From Planctomycetota bacterium (lineage in GTDB: Bacteria > Planctomycetota > Uabimicrobiia > Uabimicrobiales > Uabimicrobiaceae), in the NCBI GenBank assembly GCA_029260735.1, contig JAJDCR010000088.1, forward strand, positions 1-35,539: DNA of 35,539 nt. The letters are read 5' to 3'. Under the pieces are notes generated by a model, which saw only the letters and a program-made list of their open reading frames with translations, was not told the DNA's origin and searched no databases. Position numbers and translations under genes: made by a program. Shown here one piece after another: positions 26,264 to 34,150 of the stretch (its first letter is position 1; the number at the start of each line of letters is the position of its first letter).

Positions 26264-26299
26264 TATTTTTGATCAGGGCGTGCGTCCTGATCAAAAATA
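26264..26299. terminator. Bidirectional intrinsic terminator after the 24813 gene
   Basis: A perfect 14-bp stem (26264-26277 with 26286-26299) has an 8-base loop; the A/T runs at its ends make T-tracts for either strand. It lies 24 bp after the stop codon and also faces the end of the kinase operon. Confidence 0.85.
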
Positions 26300-26349
26300 T
26301 AGCTATTTCTACTCCCATAAAACAAGAGGAGCTCGCATGATAAAATACA

Positions 26350-26373
26350 AAAAATAAAAGAGGCCCTCTTTTA
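26350..26373 (-). terminator. Terminator of the four-gene kinase operon
   Basis: On the minus strand the TAA stop codon runs straight into aaaagagg with a one-base nominal loop and cctctttt, followed by attttttg, a typical stem plus T-tract. Confidence 0.75.
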
Positions 26374-27018
26374 GCAAAAAACTAATGATTTTGATGAGTG
26401 TTCAGTTATTAGTTTAGCAGGAAACCAAGACTCCTCTTCTTTGTAATAATTTACCCTAGCATAGCAAGGAATAGATCCCATTCTTCCGGTGTAACATAGA
26501 ACAAAACCAGAATCAATCTGTTCTTGCTTCATTATAGTTGGGTACCCTTTATTTGTATCCATTCCAAGTTCGGATGCTTTGATATGATTAAAGTAAACAT
26601 GATCTATGTTTTCTCTAATACGAAAGAGTACTCCGTGAGATTTACCTGCAGAACCTATTTTTATCTTGATATAGCAGTACTTGTTTTTGATATCTATTTT
26701 TTTCCCAATAACGTAATTAGCTCTTGCAATCCACTGGCAAGCTTTATCAAATAATCCAACATTTGAAAATTGTCCAATTTTATGTTTTCTACCAAAATCA
26801 AACCGTACTTCCCATTCTTTATGCTGGGTAAGCTTCTGTAAAGTAAAACCTTGTGCTGTTTCCCAAGGAACAACCATTCCATGGTAACGATTTTTTCCTA
26901 AACCTTCATCAAGAAAAACATCACCTGTTTTGGTGTCTATTCCTAAACTAGGACTCATATCTTCTAAATCAATAAATAGGGCATCATCCGTTATCTGAAA
27001 GTCTTTTATTCGCTTCAT
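26371..27018 (-). CDS. Unrecognised protein at the end of the sensor-kinase operon
   Basis: 215 residues, ATG after GGAAGAG, overlapping the end of the preceding gene by 35 bp, so translation is probably coupled. No family is recognised. It seems soluble and beta-rich: FQITDDALFIDLEDMSPSLG near the start, then GMVVPWETAQGF, WEVRFDFGRKHKIGQF, KYCYIKIKIGSAGKSHGVLFR in pieces and GFVLCYTGRMGSIPCYARV. No signal peptide or membrane helix. It ends in a terminator that includes its own stop codon. As the last gene of an operon with a sensor kinase and a probable papain-fold protein, it could be the partner, substrate or inhibitor of that protein, which is inference from position. Confidence 0.75.
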   Translation of the reverse strand: MKRIKDFQITDDALFIDLEDMSPSLGIDTKTGDVFLDEGLGKNRYHGMVVPWETAQGFTLQKLTQHKEWEVRFDFGRKHKIGQFSNVGLFDKACQWIARANYVIGKKIDIKNKYCYIKIKIGSAGKSHGVLFRIRENIDHVYFNHIKASELGMDTNKGYPTIMKQEQIDSGFVLCYTGRMGSIPCYARVNYYKEEESWFPAKLITEHSSKSLVFC

Positions 27019-27691
27019 GAGACTCTTCCATTAAATAAACTAGACAATTACATGGTTTGTTTGGATCAACAACAAAATAAAACTGCTCTTTTTGTTCATA
27101 TTCTATCACCCAATCTTTTTTTGCCTTTTTTTCGACCAGTTGAGCATCTACTGCTAAATGGTATCCATTTTTTTGGAGCTCTTGTTTTATATTTTCTTCG
27201 TCAATGATAGTTGTAGCTATTTTTGTTATATGCTCATTAAATAGAAATCTTTCTATGAATCGGATTCGTCCCTGATAGACTCGAGGTAACCTTTCTTCCA
27301 AAAATATATTCAAAGTATCCACAGCCCAAGTTACACAGTTATGACAATTAAACGTATCTGGATTAAATGAGTAATCGACATGTTGCCCCTCTTTTACACT
27401 TTTTAAAAAATAAGGAATTTGTGTTTTTCTCATAGACCCTACAAATTTATTTTCCGTTTTCTTTTTCAGATAATCTTGTTTAATCATTATATCATTGTAA
27501 ATTTTTCCTTCTAGTTTACTATTAAAGAGAATATTCCAGTCTTTAGGCTCTTCTATCGAGGTTATCGCATACAGTCCTCGGAAATACTCTACTTCTTTAT
27601 CAATAACTGTTTCTTTCCAGTAAACAGCTATATGACCAGGGTCCGCTAGCCCACGCGCTCCTTTTTTACGAAATATTATCGATAACTCCAC
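26984..27691 (-). CDS. Probable permuted papain-fold (NlpC/P60, LRAT or PPPDE-like) protein
   Basis: 235 residues with a GTG start behind AAAGGAG. Two motifs suggest the fold. Near the N-terminus, LADPGHIAVYWKE has His20 followed by a strand, as in circularly permuted papain-like proteins where the His comes first. Later, FNPDTFNCHNCVTWAVDTLN has Cys116 and Cys119 in the place of the nucleophile at the start of a helix (compare LRAT-type NCxxFV). Between them lies a charged region. The C-terminal ~80 residues (EEENIKQELQKNG, FYFVVDPNKPCNCLVYL) are not assigned. Proteins of this fold cleave or transfer peptide, lipid or ubiquitin-like bonds; the substrate is unknown. It begins 24 bp after the response regulator and overlaps the next gene, so it is part of the kinase operon. 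I am fairly sure of the motif and much less of the family. Confidence 0.6.
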   Translation of the reverse strand: MELSIIFRKKGARGLADPGHIAVYWKETVIDKEVEYFRGLYAITSIEEPKDWNILFNSKLEGKIYNDIMIKQDYLKKKTENKFVGSMRKTQIPYFLKSVKEGQHVDYSFNPDTFNCHNCVTWAVDTLNIFLEERLPRVYQGRIRFIERFLFNEHITKIATTIIDEENIKQELQKNGYHLAVDAQLVEKKAKKDWVIEYEQKEQFYFVVDPNKPCNCLVYLMEESHEANKRLSDNG

Positions 27692-27715
27692 TTATTCTCC
27701 TTTCAATAAACTGTT

Positions 27716-28321
27716 TTATATAATTTCAGGAGCATACATAATAAATGGTTCTTCTTCGGGATAACTTTGTTTTACTTTTTCTAGTAATTCATTTTTACTT
27801 TTTGCATGAGCAACAATCCTACCATGAATAAAAGCAAGTAATTCTCCTTTATATTCGATTAGCTCATCCATATTTTCTCGTAACCACTGAGATTCAGGCT
27901 CATGCTTTTCGTACTTTCTTGCTTGAAGTAGTTGCTTTGCTGACTCTATTAGTTTTTTTATGGAACCTTTTTTTCCTTTAGGAATATAGTCATTGGCACC
28001 AATCTTGATTGCTTTTACGCAGTTTTCATAAGAGTCATGTGCTGTAAAAACAATTTTGATTTTAGGACAATAGGGTTTACTAGAACTTAATACTTCAAGA
28101 CCACCATTTTCTTTATCCATTAAGTGCCAGTCAATGACCACCAAGTCAAATCGGCTTTGATTTTCTTGCTTAAATTGCTCTTGAAATTTTTCTAAGGCTT
28201 CATCGACAGTTGCTACAATAGAGATTTCTGCTTCTTTAAAGAAATTATCATTTTTAAATACTCTTTCTAATTCTTTACTAAAATTTTCAGTGTCTTCAAC
28301 AAAAAGTATTTTTTTAGGCAT
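27716..28321 (-). CDS. Response regulator with receiver and DUF5678-like domain
   Basis: 201 residues. The receiver domain covers about residues 1-135, with the acidic pair Glu9-Asp10 (FVEDTEN), phosphoacceptor Asp64 (LVVIDWHLMD), Thr93 (VFTAHD) and Lys115 (YIPKGKK). Instead of a DNA-binding domain, the C-terminus (about 150-200: YKGELLAFIHGRIVAHAK, then EEEPFIMYAPEI) fits the small DUF5678 domain, whose role is unknown. It overlaps the kinase gene by 8 bp, so it is its cognate partner. The next two genes follow at 24 bp and with overlap. With no DNA-binding domain, output is probably by protein contact, perhaps with the downstream papain-fold protein. Confidence 0.9.
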   Translation of the reverse strand: MPKKILFVEDTENFSKELERVFKNDNFFKEAEISIVATVDEALEKFQEQFKQENQSRFDLVVIDWHLMDKENGGLEVLSSSKPYCPKIKIVFTAHDSYENCVKAIKIGANDYIPKGKKGSIKKLIESAKQLLQARKYEKHEPESQWLRENMDELIEYKGELLAFIHGRIVAHAKSKNELLEKVKQSYPEEEPFIMYAPEII

Positions 28322-31300
28322 AGTTGTTTATTTCTCCTATTTTATTTAAGGGAATTAAGATGTTAAATTTTGCCCCATTTTCGTCCCCATTTTCGTATAT
28401 ATTCCCTTTATGTAATTCTATTATTCTTTGAATAATAGGTAATCCAAGTCCACTACCTTCTGCTTTATATGTAATAAAAGGCTTGAATATTTCTCTCTTT
28501 CTGTAGGCTGAAATTCCTGGACCATTATCTTGATAAATAACTTTTACGTATTCCTTATCTTCCATCAGTTCATATTTTTGATACTCTACCTGGCTAGGAG
28601 TAGTTAGTTGAATGTTAACTTCACAGTTTTCTGCTTTTGCCTCTATGGTATTTCTTACTAGTTGTAAAAATACTTCTCCAAAAGCCTCAACATTCATTTC
28701 AATTTTAAAGATCTCTCTATTGCTAAAGTCAAACTTTACATTCGTAAAATCTTTTTCTAACTGATAAATTATATTAGATAAAACCTTGGAAATATCTTTA
28801 ACCTCGTACTTACTGATGGAAAACATAGAGAAATTCTCAAAAGATTCTAAAATTTTCATTACATGCTCAATATCACTGATAGACAGTTTGAGTAGCTCTT
28901 CCATTTCCGAGTTTTTACATTGAGTAACTATTGACTCCATACGGCTTTCAGTGACTGGTAAAATATTGAGAATACGATGTTTTGCCATTTTTGTAAATTT
29001 TTTCCATGTTTCTTCTTGAACAGACTTTATTTTATCGGCAAAATGAAATTTCTCTAGAGCCTGTATCCCTAGCCCAATAAAGTCGTCTAACAATTGTCCA
29101 GTATCAAAATCAAGAGATTTTTCTTTTGTTAAAGAACAAAAAACAAAACTATATTTATCTATTACAGGAAGAAATATAACTAAAATCTTTTTACTTTTCT
29201 TTTTGAAAAGATTTTGGATTTCTTTAGAAAATTCATTCAGCGCGTACTCCTTAAAACCTTTATCTTCGCTTTCTATGATTTTTTGACAAATATTTTTATC
29301 CGGCAATTCTATTTCTTTTAAAAATTTATATTTCTCTAGTTTTCTAGAGCCCAAATTCCTCGGTAAAAGACTATTGATATCTTCTTGGGAATACTGATTT
29401 ATCATACAACCACTAAGACTTTTTAACTCTGGTTGGTAGTTAAAGAAGATAGCTTCTTTAAAAGCAAACATTTGAGAGTGAGTTAGGCTAGTAAGAAATA
29501 AGTGTTGTATTTTCATCAAATTATCTTGTTTCTGTAATATATTTCCTATTTTGAAGATTTCTGCCGTTTTACTTAATTTATCAATTTCTCTAGTAGTTTC
29601 TGTAATTAGCGGAATAGCGGAGGCTGCTTGTTTTGTAAGGTTCGTTAAGTAAGATAGCTCCATAGGAGTAAAGGTGTGAGTATTTTTGTACAATAAACAC
29701 AAAACACCTATAATATTATCGGAGAGTTTAATAGGAACAGCGATAAGAGAGGTAAACTGCTCACGAAGATGCACGAAATTTTCAGGAATTTTTTCAAAAA
29801 CTTCCGGTATTTTCTTCTCTGATACATTTTTAGCAATAGATTTCATTTCTGTTCTTTTGCCTTTACTGAGTGACTTATGATTACTTAACGAGTTAGGATA
29901 GAAAACTAATCTTCCTTTTTCCATTAGATATAAAGAACTCTGGCTTGCTTCTGTTTCACTTGCTGCTAATAATATTTTACTAAAAATCTCGTCAATTTTT
30001 TGCCCACGAATTTTTTTTATGGCTGTATCATCTAGTGAGTTTAAAGCCATTCTTTGTCTTGCTTCTAAATCAACGGCGTGCTGGAGTTCATTACTGATGA
30101 TACTAGCAAACTCTTCCACCTTTGTTTTGTCTGCTTCACTAAAGTATTCAGCTTTTGAGTGGCGTGTGCAAATAAAGCCAATAATTTTAGTTGCTACTGT
30201 TATTGGTACTAAGAGTAATGATCCAAATTTCTTATACTCATTTGAGAGCTGTAAATTTTCTTTTTTATTGGAGTTCGTAATGATATAAGATTTCTTCTCT
30301 TTAATGATTTTACTAATTAATTCTTTGTCTGTACAATTTTTGATCTTAGTACTGGACGATTCTATCACTTCTCCTATGAAAACTTCATTTTCTTTTTTAA
30401 TGAAGAAGAGCGAACAATCTTCACAATTTAATGAGTCAATTATATTTGTCACGACCATCTGGTAAATACTTTTGGTTTGAGAAATATGCTGTGTTTGCAT
30501 TGACTGCATTGTTTGCATTGTTTTTTCCAAGCTATAAATTTGTTCTTGGCTCTGTTGATATAGACAAGCATTTTTTATTGCTATTGCTGCTTGATGCGAA
30601 AACATCTCCAATTTTTCTTGTAAATCATCTTGGTAATAGCCTGGTCTATAATGATCCAAAGTAATTAAAGCATACATTTTAGTTTTATATATGAGAGGAA
30701 CCCCTATCCACGATTTCACTTTTTCTGTATGAGCTAGATTGTCCCAGTCATCGTCTTGCTCACTATGGCTTAGTATAAGTGGTTTTCTTCGATTTCTTAC
30801 TCTACTAATAAGTCTATCTTGCGAAATATTTTTTAGTAGTTCCTCTGTTTGATATTTTTCTGCAAAGCCGCGACAAGTGATTAGTTTTCTAATATCACCC
30901 TCTATTAATTGAAAAGATGCTGTTTGGTAATCAACCATCTTTTTTAGTTCATCAAGAATTTTTCCTGCTACTTTTTCTATATTTAGCACTGATGCTATTT
31001 CATTAGAAATATCCTGAATTTTATCAGTATGTTTACGATGCTCTTCCTCTTCTTGCAAGCGACGAACTGTACGAATTGCAGGAGCAACATACTCAGCTAA
31101 TTGCTTTAGAGTGTTAAGATCGTGTAATGTGAACTTCTTTTTTTCGTTACTGGCAAAAACAACAAGTGCGCCGATTATTTCTTCATTTTTATCTTCATCA
31201 ACTGTCGATAAAGGTACCCCAATTGCTGCAGTAAGATTGCATTCGATAGTTTTGATTCTGTGCTTCCATTTACTATAGTCTTCCACAATCAAATGCGTTT

Positions 31301-33713
31301 TATTTTTTACAACATATCCAGAAATACCTTCTTCATAGGAAAAAATATTTCCCACTTCCAGTCTGTTTTTGTATTGGTTAAGAGTCAATCCTTTTACTAT
31401 TGCTAATTTTAGTTTTTTTTGTTCGGGCAGATTAAGATAAATTTTTGCTCCTTGGGCATCTAACCTTTTCACAGCTTCTTCCACAAATGCATTGAGACGA
31501 GAATTTAAATCTTCTTTCATTAATATTTTTCTTAGGTTTGTCAATAACTCTAGCTTTTCTTTATGTTCTCTGTACAAAACATCTTTTTCTATGGCATTAA
31601 CAACGTAATGTTTTAGTTCAGCTAAGAGTTTTACTCGTTCATCTTCAGGAAAAATATTAATGGTGAAGTGCACTAAAAGGTAGCCACTGAATTTTCGAGT
31701 ATAGAAGGGAACTACTACAGCTGTTTTATTTTTTTTGTGAAAATGAACAAACTTTTCTTTGACTTCTCCTGTATAGAGTTTTTCCTTTGTTGCCATATGC
31801 TTTTTACAACTAATCACTTTTATCTCATCTTTGATATAAGCTATATTGACAGGGTCATCTTCTTTTTCTTTTAAATCCTTGGACTTTGGAGCGATTTCTT
31901 CGCCATATTTTCCTTTAGCTGTTTTTATATCTAGAGTCTGGGTCTCCTCATTAAGAAGACGAATATGACCAGAAAGAGCACCTGTTATACCAATTCCTTT
32001 ATCCAAAATGAGTTGTAGTACTTCATCCGTGTTTTGAGAGGTAATGGCCTCTTCTATTCTATTAAATACTGTTAACTCCTGAAGTCTTTTACTCTTGGAG
32101 CGCTCTTCTTCTTCAAATTTATTGGCATTCTGCAAGGCAAGCTGAGCCTGACTAGCAATAATTTGCATCAAAGTTACTTCATGTTTAGTAAAAGCAAATG
32201 TCTTTTTGAACCCAACAGCTAAAATTCCACTTAGTTTTTGATCGAACTTCAGGGGAACCGAAATGAAGGAACTAAAACTCTCGTGAAAGAACAAATGAAA
32301 AAGAAGTTCTTCTTGCTTTTCCACAAAACCTTTCTGAAAAGGCTGTTCCCTTTGCAATGTTTTAGATAGTTCTGCTAGTCTAGTAACTTTTTCATCGATA
32401 GAGTTTAATTTTTGAATATACTTTTGGTTTTCAAATGATTTTTCGTTCCTACTTTGGATTCGCTTGTTGATTTCCTCTAGATCCAGCCAATGTAATTCAT
32501 AGGTTCTTTCCTGAATGGGTTTTTTGTTTTGGTCAACAAAAATAGCTAGACCATAATCTCCATTTACCATCTCAGTCGTTTTTTGACATAACTTTTCCAG
32601 CACCTGATTTACTTTTAAATCTTTACTAAGTACATTATTAAACTCTATGGCCTTATTTAAATTCTCCAAATGCTTTAGTTTAGAAATCGCATTGACTATG
32701 TGTTGTGTAAGAATATAAAGAATTTGGTAATCTACTTTATCGAAGCACTTAGGACTAGTGCTTTCAAAGCTAATGACTCCTATGCATTCATTTTCTGGTC
32801 TTTCGGCACTTTCCATGAGCATGGGTACACATATTTTAGATTTTATTTCCGGATTTGTTTCAAGATATCCTTCAGAAGATTTTGAGTCGTAAAGAAATTT
32901 TTCTTTTTCCTTTGCTACTTTACCAATGATCCCTTCGCCCAGCTGGTACTCTTTTTTACTATTCCCTGGCATGTTTTGAGACGAGACCTGATTTAGTACT
33001 TGAGAAGTGTAATTATATAAAAATATTTGTCCTCTTATTTCTTTTCCTCTTTTTTCTGATAGATGCTTGATATGACTATTGAGAACATATTCAAGAGTGT
33101 CTTCTATACTTGTATGTTTGCCTAAGTTTTCAAAAATTTTATCAAAAAATATCAAGTCAGACTCAATCTTATCGACTCTTCCCCACAAGTAGTAAAAAAT
33201 GAGACTAATACCTAAAATAAGCACACCAAAAACAAATGGCATAAGTATATCATAGAAAGTAGTGGACAATAGAAAAGTAGGAATCATTATACCTGCTATC
33301 ATTGTCAGAAGACTCCATCTGTACCACTTCTTTTCAGAGCCTTCTGTTCTAATAGCATTAATAATTCCCCATGGTAGAAATAATAGATAGAGTTCATGGT
33401 TACCTTTACCAAGGCAAATCAATAAAGTACAAAAAGAAATAGAAATTAACCACCTTAGCCATCTACTTGTGTACAAAAAAGACTTCTTAAATAAAAAATC
33501 AGGAAGAGTTAAGTGTAAAGCGAAGAAGAAAGCTGCTATGAAAAAAAATTTTTCACTGCCAAGTTGAAAATTTCTAAAGAAAAACTCTATGCCACATAAT
33601 CCAGCAAGAAAAAGAAGATAAAAAAATCTTAAGTAATTAGCAATATTCTCTTTATAGATTTTCTGGTTAGGAGAAAACTTATATTTATAGTTATCTTGTA
33701 AGTCTTGTTTCAT
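28314..33713 (-). CDS. Giant membrane sensor histidine kinase with about eight GAF domains
   Basis: 1799 residues; ATG six bases after a purine-rich GGGG site. Residues about 28-180 hold roughly six membrane segments (LRFFYLLFLAGLCGIEFFF, FFFIAAFFFALHLTL, LLTMIAGIMIPTFLL, FVFGVLILGISLIFYYLWG). Then come seven clear GAF units (about 190-350, 360-535, 545-715, 725-885, 905-1050, 1075-1215, 1235-1375), each with a central (I/A)xVP block such as SFISVPL, AAIGVPL, SWIGVPL and SLIAVPI, and a degenerate eighth (about 1395-1560). The dimerisation segment has a candidate phosphoacceptor His1579 in KMAKHRILNI. The ATPase keeps the N box (LVRNTIEA, Asn1688), G1 (DNGPGI, 1729-1734), F box (IFKPF) and G2 (GSGLGL, 1753-1758). 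GAF domains bind small ligands or redox cofactors, so many inputs may be summed. It begins the operon with a response regulator and two unrecognised or papain-fold genes. Confidence 0.93.
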   Translation of the reverse strand: MKQDLQDNYKYKFSPNQKIYKENIANYLRFFYLLFLAGLCGIEFFFRNFQLGSEKFFFIAAFFFALHLTLPDFLFKKSFLYTSRWLRWLISISFCTLLICLGKGNHELYLLFLPWGIINAIRTEGSEKKWYRWSLLTMIAGIMIPTFLLSTTFYDILMPFVFGVLILGISLIFYYLWGRVDKIESDLIFFDKIFENLGKHTSIEDTLEYVLNSHIKHLSEKRGKEIRGQIFLYNYTSQVLNQVSSQNMPGNSKKEYQLGEGIIGKVAKEKEKFLYDSKSSEGYLETNPEIKSKICVPMLMESAERPENECIGVISFESTSPKCFDKVDYQILYILTQHIVNAISKLKHLENLNKAIEFNNVLSKDLKVNQVLEKLCQKTTEMVNGDYGLAIFVDQNKKPIQERTYELHWLDLEEINKRIQSRNEKSFENQKYIQKLNSIDEKVTRLAELSKTLQREQPFQKGFVEKQEELLFHLFFHESFSSFISVPLKFDQKLSGILAVGFKKTFAFTKHEVTLMQIIASQAQLALQNANKFEEEERSKSKRLQELTVFNRIEEAITSQNTDEVLQLILDKGIGITGALSGHIRLLNEETQTLDIKTAKGKYGEEIAPKSKDLKEKEDDPVNIAYIKDEIKVISCKKHMATKEKLYTGEVKEKFVHFHKKNKTAVVVPFYTRKFSGYLLVHFTINIFPEDERVKLLAELKHYVVNAIEKDVLYREHKEKLELLTNLRKILMKEDLNSRLNAFVEEAVKRLDAQGAKIYLNLPEQKKLKLAIVKGLTLNQYKNRLEVGNIFSYEEGISGYVVKNKTHLIVEDYSKWKHRIKTIECNLTAAIGVPLSTVDEDKNEEIIGALVVFASNEKKKFTLHDLNTLKQLAEYVAPAIRTVRRLQEEEEHRKHTDKIQDISNEIASVLNIEKVAGKILDELKKMVDYQTASFQLIEGDIRKLITCRGFAEKYQTEELLKNISQDRLISRVRNRRKPLILSHSEQDDDWDNLAHTEKVKSWIGVPLIYKTKMYALITLDHYRPGYYQDDLQEKLEMFSHQAAIAIKNACLYQQSQEQIYSLEKTMQTMQSMQTQHISQTKSIYQMVVTNIIDSLNCEDCSLFFIKKENEVFIGEVIESSSTKIKNCTDKELISKIIKEKKSYIITNSNKKENLQLSNEYKKFGSLLLVPITVATKIIGFICTRHSKAEYFSEADKTKVEEFASIISNELQHAVDLEARQRMALNSLDDTAIKKIRGQKIDEIFSKILLAASETEASQSSLYLMEKGRLVFYPNSLSNHKSLSKGKRTEMKSIAKNVSEKKIPEVFEKIPENFVHLREQFTSLIAVPIKLSDNIIGVLCLLYKNTHTFTPMELSYLTNLTKQAASAIPLITETTREIDKLSKTAEIFKIGNILQKQDNLMKIQHLFLTSLTHSQMFAFKEAIFFNYQPELKSLSGCMINQYSQEDINSLLPRNLGSRKLEKYKFLKEIELPDKNICQKIIESEDKGFKEYALNEFSKEIQNLFKKKSKKILVIFLPVIDKYSFVFCSLTKEKSLDFDTGQLLDDFIGLGIQALEKFHFADKIKSVQEETWKKFTKMAKHRILNILPVTESRMESIVTQCKNSEMEELLKLSISDIEHVMKILESFENFSMFSISKYEVKDISKVLSNIIYQLEKDFTNVKFDFSNREIFKIEMNVEAFGEVFLQLVRNTIEAKAENCEVNIQLTTPSQVEYQKYELMEDKEYVKVIYQDNGPGISAYRKREIFKPFITYKAEGSGLGLPIIQRIIELHKGNIYENGDENGAKFNILIPLNKIGEINNYA

Positions 33714-34150
33714 AAAAGACCCCTTTTCCCTCTCCAGATAAGTTCTATGAATTATTGTTACAAAAAAAATACTTAAAGGTTAATTCTATCTTTGTCAACA
33801 ATAAAAAACAACAAAGAAATATACAGGTTTTATCTGACTCTATAAAATTAAGCAAAAAAGCTAAGGGGTAGGGTAAAACAAACATAAAACTTTATCTCAT
33901 GAGTAAAAATCAAGATGAATAACTCTCTCAAATATCGATAACCAATGCTGCAATCCTTTTATAGCTCTTAAATTTATTAAGGTTTGTAACAAAAAGTTTT
34001 TTTTCCTATCTAAATGTAATTAACGAGATTTGTTTTCTTGGAGCTAGAAGAAAAAGCGAGAGTTTTTCTTTCCATATCAGGGCTCTTTATTTAAAATGTA
34101 TAGGAAAGCATATACTCAAGGGCAGAAGTAAAAAAAAGAGGCGGAAGATC
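33714..34150. other. Intergenic region between the kinase operon and the nitrilase-CHAT gene
   Basis: 437 bp, AT-rich, between divergent genes. A TTGACA at 33799-33794 (minus strand) lacks a good -10 at the right distance. On the plus strand a TATACT at 34111-34116 lies 35 bp before the next start but has no clear -35. I see no gene, RNA or repeat here. Confidence 0.5.

Noticed and set aside
33771..33799. TTGACA-based promoter for the kinase operon
   Set aside because: A perfect -35 is present, but the best -10 at 17 bp (TTAAGT) matches only three positions, so I do not list it as a feature.
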